From: Thioploca sp.
Lineage (GTDB): Bacteria; Pseudomonadota; Gammaproteobacteria; Beggiatoales; Beggiatoaceae
DNA: 25,538 nucleotides
Assembly (NCBI GenBank): GCA_011371325.1
Contig: DRQV01000281.1
Coordinates: forward strand, 1-25,538
Reading direction: 5' to 3'
The notes under the pieces were generated by a model. That model had not been told where the DNA came from. It saw only the letters and a list, made by a program, of their open reading frames with translations, and searched no databases. A program made the translations under genes and the position numbers. Position 1 is the first letter of the stretch; each line of letters opens with the position of its first letter. This document shows positions 6,720 to 14,262 of this stretch, in pieces.

Positions 6720-8411
6720 ATGAATAATCTAGCCAAATCAGTAATAATTCTATTATTTTTTAGTCATATTACTTTAGGAAGTACTATTTGGAATGGTAAA
6801 ATAGGAAATTTAGATATATCTTGGACTACAGAGGATATTATTGCAGTTAAAACTGGTAAAGTAATATTTTCTGCTAAAGAATTAGCTAAACAAGATTTTG
6901 AAGCTGATTTTATGGCTGATAATTCTTTAAAAAATATAAAATGTGATTATGAACGTGAGTTTATCATATTATCGATAGTAGGGAGAATTGCTAGTTTTCA
7001 AGAAACTGAATATGTTAATTGTGATTCCACTCCGCATCCCACAATTATGATAAAATATGTTGCTAGAGACCTTGTTTCTGGCAATAAAATTAAATTAAAT
7101 AACTTATTTTCAGAAGCTGATTTAGTTACAGCATTGAAAAATGATAGCTTAATTAAAACCGCTCTTAGTAAAACCAATCCACAAAAATCCGTAGCAAGAA
7201 TATCTGGCATAGTTAATAATTTGCATATAACAAAAATAGATAATTTAAATCAGTTGATGTTAAATGGATTATATAAAGCTTTAGAATGGTCTGAAATTAC
7301 AGTTAAAGGATGTAACTATCGTCTTGACAAAGATTTTTTAACTCAATTTGCATTTCATCACCTCAATAAAGGCCAAGTAGCAGTTCGGCTAAATTTATTG
7401 CCAAATACTTCAGCCTGCCAAACTAAAGACATTCAATTGGGTTTATATTTACCTATTCCTAATAGATTAAAAATAGAATTAGAACAAGCTAATAAAGGCA
7501 AAGCTGGTTTTTTAATGGCTAAATCTATTAATACAGCAACTAAAATAGCTTTTACAACTAGTAATACTAAATCAAATAAGATAACTCAATCCACTGCATC
7601 CAAAACTATCCCAAATAAATCGGCAAATAATTATGAAAAAATATTATTTACAGTACGTTCTGGCCATACTTTATATGGAATTGCTAAACATTTTGATCGT
7701 ACTGTGAGCGATATTATTAATTGGAATAATTTGCAACCTCCATACAAAATATTTGCCGGACAAAAATTAACAATCTTAATTGATAAATTATCACAATATA
7801 AGATTATCACTGCATCTGGAATTAATGTTCGTTCTAGTCCTAAACTTGGGAATAATATAGTTGGGCGGTTACAATTTGGCATGAAGGTAAAACAACTAGC
7901 TCGTATTGATAAATTGGTAGAAATTGGTAGATTCCGCAACTATTGGTATAAAATTGAAACCGCAAATGGTAAAAAAGGTTGGATTTTTGGCCGATATTTA
8001 TCCGACTTTATACCAATGGGAGCAGAAAAAAAAGCCAAATTTTATTTTCAAATAGCTAAACAAAGATTAAAAAAACGCTTAAATTTACCTAACCAAATTA
8101 ATTTAATTGATTTTTTAGATACTATTAAAAATGATATGTTGGCATCTCCCAAAAGAGCTGAAAAACTGGCTATGTTGCATTTGCGTTCATTGACCAAATT
8201 AATCGTTATGAGCAAAGGTAATTTTATAGACAAATCTTTGGACAAAGTGATTAAATTTATTCAATCCACTAGACAGTCACAAATACTTGATAATAACAGA
8301 TATTTATCTAAAGAAATTAACAAATTAAGAATTGCTGTTGATAACACCGGGCATTTAAAAAAAGATACCGTGATTAAACAGATAGATGAATGGCTACAAT
8401 TAATCAAGTAA
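6720..8411 (+). CDS. Periplasmic LysM and bacterial SH3 domain protein
   Basis: A 563-residue exported protein. Residues 1-20 look like a signal peptide (VIILLFFSHITLG). Residues 20-255 form an N-terminal domain. Its pattern DLVSGNKIKLNNLF (117-130), followed by a late FHHLNKGQVAVRL segment, recalls the DUF3298/RsiV-PdaC fold, though this is a weak resemblance. A low-complexity Thr/Ser/Lys/Asn linker covers about 262-305. A LysM domain follows (about 308-354: FTVRSGHTLYGIAKHF, then INWNNL and AGQKLTI), which binds peptidoglycan glycan chains. An SH3b domain occupies about 360-430 (GINVRSSP, then GWIFGRYL). The last 130 residues are Lys-rich and helical. The domain set suggests a cell-wall-associated protein facing the periplasm. 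No catalytic residues are recognised. It has a strong ribosome site and is followed by the DUF971 gene after 74 bp. Confidence 0.8.
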   Translation: MNNLAKSVIILLFFSHITLGSTIWNGKIGNLDISWTTEDIIAVKTGKVIFSAKELAKQDFEADFMADNSLKNIKCDYEREFIILSIVGRIASFQETEYVNCDSTPHPTIMIKYVARDLVSGNKIKLNNLFSEADLVTALKNDSLIKTALSKTNPQKSVARISGIVNNLHITKIDNLNQLMLNGLYKALEWSEITVKGCNYRLDKDFLTQFAFHHLNKGQVAVRLNLLPNTSACQTKDIQLGLYLPIPNRLKIELEQANKGKAGFLMAKSINTATKIAFTTSNTKSNKITQSTASKTIPNKSANNYEKILFTVRSGHTLYGIAKHFDRTVSDIINWNNLQPPYKIFAGQKLTILIDKLSQYKIITASGINVRSSPKLGNNIVGRLQFGMKVKQLARIDKLVEIGRFRNYWYKIETANGKKGWIFGRYLSDFIPMGAEKKAKFYFQIAKQRLKKRLNLPNQINLIDFLDTIKNDMLASPKRAEKLAMLHLRSLTKLIVMSKGNFIDKSLDKVIKFIQSTRQSQILDNNRYLSKEINKLRIAVDNTGHLKKDTVIKQIDEWLQLIK

Positions 8412-8485
8412 CTATTATCTTTTGATTTATAATCGCTTACCTAAATTATTACTTTAGATAATTCTATACATAAAGAACTTATAAT

Positions 8486-8857
8486 ATGACTACTCCAACT
8501 GAAATTAACTACCATCAAAAATCTAGTATTTTAAAAATTGGGTTTGATACTGGAGAACAATTTGAATTAACTTGTGAATATTTACGAGTTTATTCACCAT
8601 CTGCCGAAGTGCGAGGTCATGGGCCTGGTGAAGAAACATTACAAGTAGGTAAAGCTGATGTAAAAATTGAAAAAATTGAACCGGTTGGTAATTATGCTAT
8701 CCAATTATATTTCGATGATGGACATGATAGTGGAATTTATTCTTGGGATTGGTTATACCATATCAGTAAAAATCAAGAACAACTATGGCAAAAATATTTG
8801 GATGATTTAGAAGCAGCTGGTCAGAAACGTTCTCCAAGTAAAAAAATTTCTAAGTAA
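8486..8857 (+). CDS. DUF971 (gamma-butyrobetaine hydroxylase-like N-terminal domain) protein
   Basis: A 123-residue cytosolic protein consisting of a single GBBH-like N-terminal domain (DUF971). The signature is recognisable: FELTCEYLRVYSPSAEVRGHGPGE (26-49), KIEKIEPVGNYAIQLYFDDGHDSGIYSWDWLY (60-91) and a trailing helix. In gammaproteobacteria this small stand-alone protein is widespread, often near hslVU or ubiE. Its function is not established; related domains occur in eukaryotic hydroxylases and in proteins linked to Fe-S cluster assembly. The neighbours here do not indicate a role. The Shine-Dalgarno is weak (aaagaac), so the ATG is chosen because it gives the usual length of the family. 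Confidence 0.88.
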   Translation: MTTPTEINYHQKSSILKIGFDTGEQFELTCEYLRVYSPSAEVRGHGPGEETLQVGKADVKIEKIEPVGNYAIQLYFDDGHDSGIYSWDWLYHISKNQEQLWQKYLDDLEAAGQKRSPSKKISK

Positions 8858-8874
8858 GATGAACTCTTGAAATA

Positions 8875-8883
8875 TGTTAAAAT
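8875..8883 (+). promoter_or_regulatory. Candidate extended -10 for the c-type cytochrome gene
   Basis: TGTTAAAAT matches TGnTAtAAT and closely resembles the element at 6629-6637. The predicted leader is about 65 nt. No good -35 is seen. Confidence 0.3.
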
Positions 8884-8956
8884 GTCTTTTTGGATTAAGA
8901 CAATTCCAGTTAATTCCTACAAAATATCTTAAATTAAGCAAATATGGAGAATATTT

Positions 8957-9295
8957 ATGAAATTTACTTATTGGTTGTTTATTAGTTTATTTATGGTTAT
9001 AACCGCTCAAGCTGCAGATAAAATCATTTTATCTGAAAAATCTAATTCTTCAGTTGCTGAAAGAAAAACATCAGAAGAACGTGGTAAAAAATTACATGAT
9101 TCTGAATGTATCTCATGTCATACTCCAAAATCTTATATTAGTAAAGATCATAAAGTAAAAGATTTTGCTCATTTAAATACATTTGTACAAATGTGTGCCA
9201 CAAATTTAGATAAATCTTGGTTTGAAGAAGATGTAGCAGATGTTGCTAATTATTTGAATACAGAATATTATAAATTTCCTATAAAAACTGAATAA
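8957..9295 (+). CDS. Small monoheme c-type cytochrome, periplasmic
   Basis: A 112-residue exported protein. The signal peptide ends at ITAQA/AD (residue 19 or 20). One heme-attachment motif CISCH is at 51-55, so one covalently bound heme is expected. The C-terminal half, FVQMCATNLDKSWFEEDVADVANYLNTEYYKF, matches a class of small cytochromes with a conserved C-x-T-N-L-x3-WF-x2-EV-x-DV-x2-YLN-x2-YY-x-F pattern, resembling SHP-like class I cytochromes. The sixth heme ligand is unclear: M79 is the only Met near the expected position, and SHP-type relatives use Asn instead. The extra Cys80 is noteworthy. It is likely an electron carrier in the periplasm. An AGAATATTT stretch precedes the ATG with only a weak GGAG match (gagaa). 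It is monocistronic, followed by a hairpin terminator. Confidence 0.85.
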   Translation: MKFTYWLFISLFMVITAQAADKIILSEKSNSSVAERKTSEERGKKLHDSECISCHTPKSYISKDHKVKDFAHLNTFVQMCATNLDKSWFEEDVADVANYLNTEYYKFPIKTE

Positions 9296-9302
9296 TTAGT
9301 TT

Positions 9303-9326
9303 AATCGGGTTTTAATCAGCCCGATT
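9303..9326 (+). terminator. Hairpin terminator after the cytochrome gene
   Basis: AATCGGG (9303-9309) and CCCGATT (9320-9326), a perfect 7-bp stem with a 10-nt loop, starts 8 bp after the stop codon and is followed by tagttt. It is a plausible intrinsic terminator. Confidence 0.6.
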
Positions 9327-9393
9327 TAGTTTAAATTTATGTAAATATCGTTGCAAATCAGATTTATAAATCTAAAATCATATCCCTTTGTAA

Positions 9394-9436
9394 AAAAATC
9401 ATTTTAAAACTTTTATATGTTACATAAATGATTTTT
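9394..9436. repeat. 11-bp perfect inverted repeat upstream of the solute-binding protein gene
   Basis: AAAAATCATTT (9394-9404) and AAATGATTTTT (9426-9436) with a 21-nt loop, ending 50 bp before the ATG at 9486. It is almost entirely A/T. It could be an operator dyad or a weak terminator for upstream transcripts. Confidence 0.4.
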
Positions 9437-9485
9437 AAATAAAAGTACATTACAATTCTATAGCTATCAGTTTAATATCAATTAC

Positions 9486-11573
9486 ATGAAAATAAAATGG
9501 TTTTTACTTATTACTCCAGCTATATTAAGTTTAGTGTTATTACAATCTTACTTTTGGGTTCCCAAATACGAAAATCAAACTAAAGGTAATCCTGATCGAG
9601 TATTGAAATTTATTATCGCATCTATTGGTGATGCCAAAATTTTAAATCCAATTCTTAATGCTGATACTTCAAGTGGTCAAATTGCTAGTTTAATATTTGA
9701 AGGTCTATTAGATTATGACGAAGAACTTAAATTGAGAGGAAGACTTGCAACAGATTGGACCATTACAGAATTAGCTTACTTACTGATTGATACTAAATCA
9801 AACTTTCCAGATGGCACACAAATAACTCCAATCACAATGTTGCAAAGAATTGAAAATATAATAAATAACACACCTAAATTAAAAGAATTGATAACTGAAG
9901 TTAAATTAATTAAACCTTTAAAACGTACGGAAACAGTTTTTAGTCATGATTCAAATGGTAAACGAATTTCATTACAAGTAGATTTACAAGTTCCATCCAG
10001 AATTCAGTTTTTCCTTAAGCAAGTCGATCAAAATTTTTTCAAATTATTAGAACCAGTTATTGGAATTGATTATATTAATAATGTATCTATCGAGGATTTA
10101 GTTAAAGTATCACCAGTAGAACATATAAATTTAATTAAAATTTCCGAATTATTACCAGTATTTGAGCATAACCCAATAATTAAGTTTAATTTACGCAAAG
10201 GAGTATATTTCCAAGATGGGCATGAGTTTGATGCTAATGACGTTAAATTTACTTATGAAGCAATCATGGAACCAAAAAATATTTCTCCTCGAACCTCTGA
10301 TTTTGAACCAATTAAATATCTGGAAATAATAGATAAATATACAGTTCGAGTTGTATATAAACGCTTATTTTCACCTGCTATCAATGCCTGGAGCATGGGG
10401 ATTTTACCAGAACATTTGTTAAATACAACAGCCTTAAATAAAGAAATGGATGAACGTAATCTATCAGCATCAGCTAGAGAAAGTTTTGGCATGCGTGATA
10501 GTAAATTTAACCGTAATCCGATTGGAACTGGACCTTTTTCTTTCACTAAATGGAAAAGTGATGAATATATTCATTTAACTCGTTATGAACAATATTGGGA
10601 AGGTCCAACCGAATATAAAGAATATTATTATCGAGTTATTCCAGATTCAGTTACCCAAGAAGTAGAATTTCGGTCTGGAGCTATAGATACTTATCAGCCA
10701 GAACCTCATCAAGCTATTCGTTATAAAAATGATGATGCCTATCAATCTTTTTCTAGCTTAAGTTTTGCTTATACATACATAGGTTATAATAATCGTAAGG
10801 AATTATTGAAAGATAAACGAGTACGTCAAGCCCTTGGTATGGCAATAAATGTTGATGAAATTATTGAATATATTTTATATGGAGAAGGAGAACGCATTAC
10901 TGGGCCATATCCGAAAAATACTCAATGGTATAATCATGGCGTATCAGCTTTACCTTATGATCCAAAAACAGCTAAACAAATTCTAAATGATTTGGGCTGG
11001 CATAAAAATTCTGATGGTTGGTTAGAAAAAGATGGGAAAATTTTTGAATTTAATCTTATCACTAATAATGGTAATTTACAACGTAAAGCGATAATGACAA
11101 TCGCTCAGAATAGTTGGCACAAATTAGGAATTAAATGCAATACTCAACTATTTGAATGGGCAGTGTTTTTACGGGATTTTGTGAATCAAGGAGAATTTGA
11201 TGCTGTAGTATTAGGTTGGAGTATGGGAATTGATCCAGACCTTTATCAAATTTGGCATTCTAGTCAGGCTGGCCCTAATCAGCTTAATTTTATAGGTTAT
11301 AATAACTCAGAAGTAGATAAACTTATTGTGCAAATCAGACAAGAATATGACTTTGCTATCCAACAAAAATTAACTTACCGTTTACATAAATTGCTTGCTG
11401 ACGAACAGCCTTATACATTTCTGTATGCACCTTTAAGTAATTTAGTTTTAGATAAGAAAATTGTGATTTCTACACCGGAAGGATCATACTCGAAAATAAA
11501 ACCAACTAAAACTGGCAGTATATTTTTTGATTTCAATCGTTGGAAAAAATTGGATTTTACTCCAAATTTTTAA
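9486..11573 (+). CDS. ABC transporter solute-binding protein, family 5 (peptide/oligosaccharide type), enlarged
   Basis: A 695-residue extracytoplasmic binding protein of the SBP_bac_5 (DppA/OppA) family. An N-terminal hydrophobic segment (about 5-24) has no lipobox, so it is either a signal peptide or an uncleaved anchor. Family landmarks: NPILNADTSSGQIASLIFEGLLDYD (54-78), FNLRKGVYFQDGHEFDANDVKFTYEAI (from about 234), NPIGTGPFSFTKW, the central RVRQALGMAINVDEII, and near the end FDAVVLGWSMGIDPDLYQIWHS. Usual members are about 500-600 residues. The extra length is an approximately 135-residue insertion after ATDW (about 92-225) that itself contains NFPDGTQITPITMLQRIENI, a diverged echo of the later FQDGHEFDANDVKFTYEAI motif. 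No permease or ATPase of the Dpp type is adjacent, and there is no visible Shine-Dalgarno. The ligand is unknown. Confidence 0.85.
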   Translation: MKIKWFLLITPAILSLVLLQSYFWVPKYENQTKGNPDRVLKFIIASIGDAKILNPILNADTSSGQIASLIFEGLLDYDEELKLRGRLATDWTITELAYLLIDTKSNFPDGTQITPITMLQRIENIINNTPKLKELITEVKLIKPLKRTETVFSHDSNGKRISLQVDLQVPSRIQFFLKQVDQNFFKLLEPVIGIDYINNVSIEDLVKVSPVEHINLIKISELLPVFEHNPIIKFNLRKGVYFQDGHEFDANDVKFTYEAIMEPKNISPRTSDFEPIKYLEIIDKYTVRVVYKRLFSPAINAWSMGILPEHLLNTTALNKEMDERNLSASARESFGMRDSKFNRNPIGTGPFSFTKWKSDEYIHLTRYEQYWEGPTEYKEYYYRVIPDSVTQEVEFRSGAIDTYQPEPHQAIRYKNDDAYQSFSSLSFAYTYIGYNNRKELLKDKRVRQALGMAINVDEIIEYILYGEGERITGPYPKNTQWYNHGVSALPYDPKTAKQILNDLGWHKNSDGWLEKDGKIFEFNLITNNGNLQRKAIMTIAQNSWHKLGIKCNTQLFEWAVFLRDFVNQGEFDAVVLGWSMGIDPDLYQIWHSSQAGPNQLNFIGYNNSEVDKLIVQIRQEYDFAIQQKLTYRLHKLLADEQPYTFLYAPLSNLVLDKKIVISTPEGSYSKIKPTKTGSIFFDFNRWKKLDFTPNF

Positions 11574-11806
11574 GTAAGACAAGGGGGTATGCCTGAGTGT
11601 GACCAGCACTCAAACATCCCAATCATAATTCAAATTAGGTAGGAGTTATTTGAATTATGTTTGCATTCTTTAATGCAGATAGCATGCCAATTTTTTAATA
11701 TATTGGTTTTAATAGTTATGAAACCATCATCTTTATATCTTAATGAACCACCTGTTAATTATTCAACTTTATCTGACGAAATATTATACATTTTGCACCT
11801 TAAAAT
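11574..11806 (+). promoter_or_regulatory. Hairpin-rich leader ahead of the nosD-permease pair
   Basis: Four hairpins lie in tandem. (A) 11584-11620: GGGTATG/CATCCC outer stem with a bulge and GAGTG/CACTC inner stem around TGACCAG. (B) A perfect 12-bp stem, CATAATTCAAAT (11624-11635) with ATTTGAATTATG (11648-11659), whose 12-nt loop contains AGGTAGGAG, a sequestered ribosome-site-like sequence. (C) TGCATT-CTTT-AATGCA (11662-11677). (D) CCAAT (11687-11691) with ATTGG (11702-11706). A 13-codon frame, MFAFFNADSMPIF (11657-11698), begins inside stem B eleven bases after AGGAG. A 30-codon frame (11718-11810) overlaps the nosD ATG by ATGA. Either could be a leader peptide; neither is proven. No known riboswitch consensus is recognised. 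Confidence 0.4.
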
Positions 11807-13066
11807 ATGAAATTTTTACTATTAATTTATTTAAATCTCTCAATTTCCTCAGTATTAGCCTTGCCAGCCATACAGCCATTAATAGATCAAGCTAATCCTA
11901 ATGATACTTTAACAATACCTGCTGGTATTTATGCTGGCCCTCTAATTATAGACATACCAATTACTATTGATGGCAATAATGAAGTAATAATTGATGGTGG
12001 TGGAAAAAATACGGTTATTTATTTAGATACTGATAATGCTCAATTACGTAATTTACATATCACTAATTCCGGAGAATCACATAATCAAATTGATGCTTGT
12101 ATACAAGTTCGTGGTAACTTCAATATCATAAAAGATAATATTCTGGATAACTGTTTGTTTGGTGTAGATTTACAACAATCTAATAATAATATCATACGTC
12201 GTAATAAAATTAGTTCTAAACCATTTTCATTAGGCTTGCGAGGAGATGCTATTCGACTTTGGTATAGCATGAATAATAAAATTATTAAAAATAAAATAAC
12301 TAATTCTCGTGATAGTGTAGTGTGGTATTCAAAAAATAATTTGATAGCAGATAATACTTCAGTTGGTGGCAGATATGCGTTACACTTTATGTATAGTCAA
12401 TTTAATCGGGTAGAAAATAACCATTATGATAAAAATTCGACTGGCATTTTTTTAATGTATAGTGATAATGTTGAATTACGAGGCAATATTATTTCAAATT
12501 CGTTAGGAACTATAGGTATGGGTATAGGTTTTAAAGAAACCAGCAATGTTATAGTAGAAAATAACCAAATTATTTATTGTGCTACCGGGATTTATTCAGA
12601 CCTATCACCTTATCAACCTGATACTACTAATAATTTTATCAATAATAAAATTGTTTATAATGATATAGGTATATTATTTCATAATGATTGGCAGGGTAGT
12701 ATCTTAAAAAATAATCAATTTATTGGTAATCATAATCAAGTTGCAGTTCAAGGTGCAAATACAGCTAATCGAAATATTTGGCAAGGTAACTATTGGGATG
12801 ACTATATTGGTTTTGATCGTAATGCCGATGGTATTGGAGACACTCCTTATAAAATATATAGTTATGCCGATCAAATTTGGATGGATTTTCCTGATACCAG
12901 ATTTTTCAAAGGTTCAATAATATTAGAAGTATTAAATTTTTTAGAACGATTAGCTCCTTTTACTGAACCAACTATGTTATTGACTGATCCTAGCCCACAA
13001 ATAAATATCACTAGACAGGTTGCTTATGATTTAGTAAATAACCATGATGTAATTACCCACTTTTGA
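11807..13066 (+). CDS. nosD: NosD-like periplasmic beta-helix protein
   Basis: A 419-residue exported right-handed parallel beta-helix protein of the NosD family. The signal peptide ends at SSVLA/LP (residue 18). The N-terminal NosD pattern is seen in PNDTLTIPAGIYAGPLIID and ITIDGNNEVIIDGGG. CASH-type coils run through about 330, with the family-typical GGRYALHFMYSQFN and NSTGIFLMYSDN strings. These are followed by NYWDDYIGFDRNADGIGDTPY (328-348) and the usual C-terminal LAPFTEPTMLLTDPSP. In classical clusters NosD, with the NosF ATPase and NosY permease, supplies copper or sulfide for the CuZ centre of nitrous oxide reductase. Here there is no nosZ, nosF, nosY or nosR; instead a FecCD-type permease follows after 59 bp. 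A structured leader precedes it. The family call is firm. The role in this context is unknown and could be metal handling unrelated to N2O. Confidence 0.85.
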   Translation: MKFLLLIYLNLSISSVLALPAIQPLIDQANPNDTLTIPAGIYAGPLIIDIPITIDGNNEVIIDGGGKNTVIYLDTDNAQLRNLHITNSGESHNQIDACIQVRGNFNIIKDNILDNCLFGVDLQQSNNNIIRRNKISSKPFSLGLRGDAIRLWYSMNNKIIKNKITNSRDSVVWYSKNNLIADNTSVGGRYALHFMYSQFNRVENNHYDKNSTGIFLMYSDNVELRGNIISNSLGTIGMGIGFKETSNVIVENNQIIYCATGIYSDLSPYQPDTTNNFINNKIVYNDIGILFHNDWQGSILKNNQFIGNHNQVAVQGANTANRNIWQGNYWDDYIGFDRNADGIGDTPYKIYSYADQIWMDFPDTRFFKGSIILEVLNFLERLAPFTEPTMLLTDPSPQINITRQVAYDLVNNHDVITHF

Positions 13067-13125
13067 AACCAAGCAACTTGTACTCAAAAATATAATCGCA
13101 AAAGATTTTTAAGACATAAAACGGT

Positions 13126-14127
13126 ATGCTTGGTTATCTTTTATTATTAATTTTAGTTAGTATACTTGGGATATCCATTGGTAGTGTGGATATTCCGATA
13201 AATATTGTATTGCGTATTCTAATGGCAAAAATATTACCTTGGATAGATACCAGCAATATAACTGAAGCTCAACAAGTAATAGTTTGGCTAATTAGAGTGC
13301 CACGAGTTTTGATAGCTGCTTTAGTAGGAGCTGCATTAGCAATAGCAGGCACTCAAATGCAAGGCTTGTTTCAAAATCCACTAGCTTCTCCTGGTATTAT
13401 TGGAACAAGTTCTGGAGGAGCTTTGGGGTCAGTGATTGCATTAGCTTCCGGATTAGCTAGTTATTCTATGTTTTACATTCCTATTTTTGCTTCTGTAGGA
13501 GCTTTATTAGCATTATTTATCGTATATATTTTAGCCACTCAAAATGGTAAAACGCCAGTAGCAGTGTTACTTTTGGCTGGTATTGCTCTAAATGCTTTAA
13601 TCGCTGCCATGACTTCTTTTATCATAACAGTAGCTTGGGTTGAGTATGATATCGCTCGGGAAATAGTATTTTGGCTTATGGGTGGTTTGGATAATCGTAC
13701 TTGGTCACATGTTTGGATAGCTTTACCAGGAATATTAATCGGTGGAATCATTGCTATAGCTTATATTCGAGAACTTGATATATTACTAATGGGACAGGAA
13801 ACGGCTTACTCATTAGGAATTGAAGTAGAGAAAGTACAATGGATTATTTTATTCGGCACTGGATTATTAACGGGAACTGCTGTTGCGGTTAGTGGAGTGA
13901 TAGGATTTGTTGGTTTAATTATTCCACATATGGTTCGTTTATTTGTAGGGCCTAAACATCGGTATTTAATCCCATTAAGTGCAATTATTGGGGCAGTATT
14001 TTTAATCTTAGTTGATTTATTAGCTCGTACCATTACTAGCCCTACTGAAATACGATTAGGTATTTTAACTGCTGGATTTGGAGCTCCATTTTTCTTATAT
14101 TTATTACGAAAACATAGTCAATTATAA
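13126..14127 (+). CDS. FecCD/BtuC-type ABC transporter permease
   Basis: A 333-residue inner-membrane permease of the iron-siderophore/heme/cobalamin importer family (FecCD), typically ten helices and dimeric. Hallmarks: RVPRVLIAALVGAALAIAG (57-75) continuing into TQMQGLFQNPLASPGIIG (76-93), and later SGVIGFVGLIIPHMVRLFVG with the cytoplasmic coupling helix region. Length is normal. It follows the NosD gene by 59 bp on the same strand and is probably co-transcribed. The expected partner ATPase and periplasmic binding protein are not in the window, so substrate (heme, siderophore, cobalamin or another metal chelate) cannot be assigned. The stop codon at 14125-14127 is one base from the 3' end of a convergent tRNA gene, so there is no room for a conventional terminator between them. 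No clear Shine-Dalgarno; the start is chosen for family length. Confidence 0.88.
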   Translation: MLGYLLLLILVSILGISIGSVDIPINIVLRILMAKILPWIDTSNITEAQQVIVWLIRVPRVLIAALVGAALAIAGTQMQGLFQNPLASPGIIGTSSGGALGSVIALASGLASYSMFYIPIFASVGALLALFIVYILATQNGKTPVAVLLLAGIALNALIAAMTSFIITVAWVEYDIAREIVFWLMGGLDNRTWSHVWIALPGILIGGIIAIAYIRELDILLMGQETAYSLGIEVEKVQWIILFGTGLLTGTAVAVSGVIGFVGLIIPHMVRLFVGPKHRYLIPLSAIIGAVFLILVDLLARTITSPTEIRLGILTAGFGAPFFLYLLRKHSQL

Positions 14128-14128
14128 T

Positions 14129-14202
<74 letters not shown>

Positions 14203-14262
14203 TTTATGAAATTAGCTGAGCTATTATAATAATCAAGTTTGTAAAGATCAAGTTTGTAAAAG

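Noticed and set aside
11574..11806. Cobalamin or other known riboswitch ahead of nosD and the permease
   Set aside because: No B12-box or other recognisable riboswitch core was found; reported only as a structured leader.
11718..11810. 30-codon frame overlapping the nosD start by ATGA
   Set aside because: No Shine-Dalgarno and no recognisable sequence; kept as a leader observation, not as a gene.
11807..13066. A denitrification (nos) cluster
   Set aside because: Only the NosD-like gene is present; no nosZ, nosR, nosF, nosY or nosL can be read on either strand nearby.
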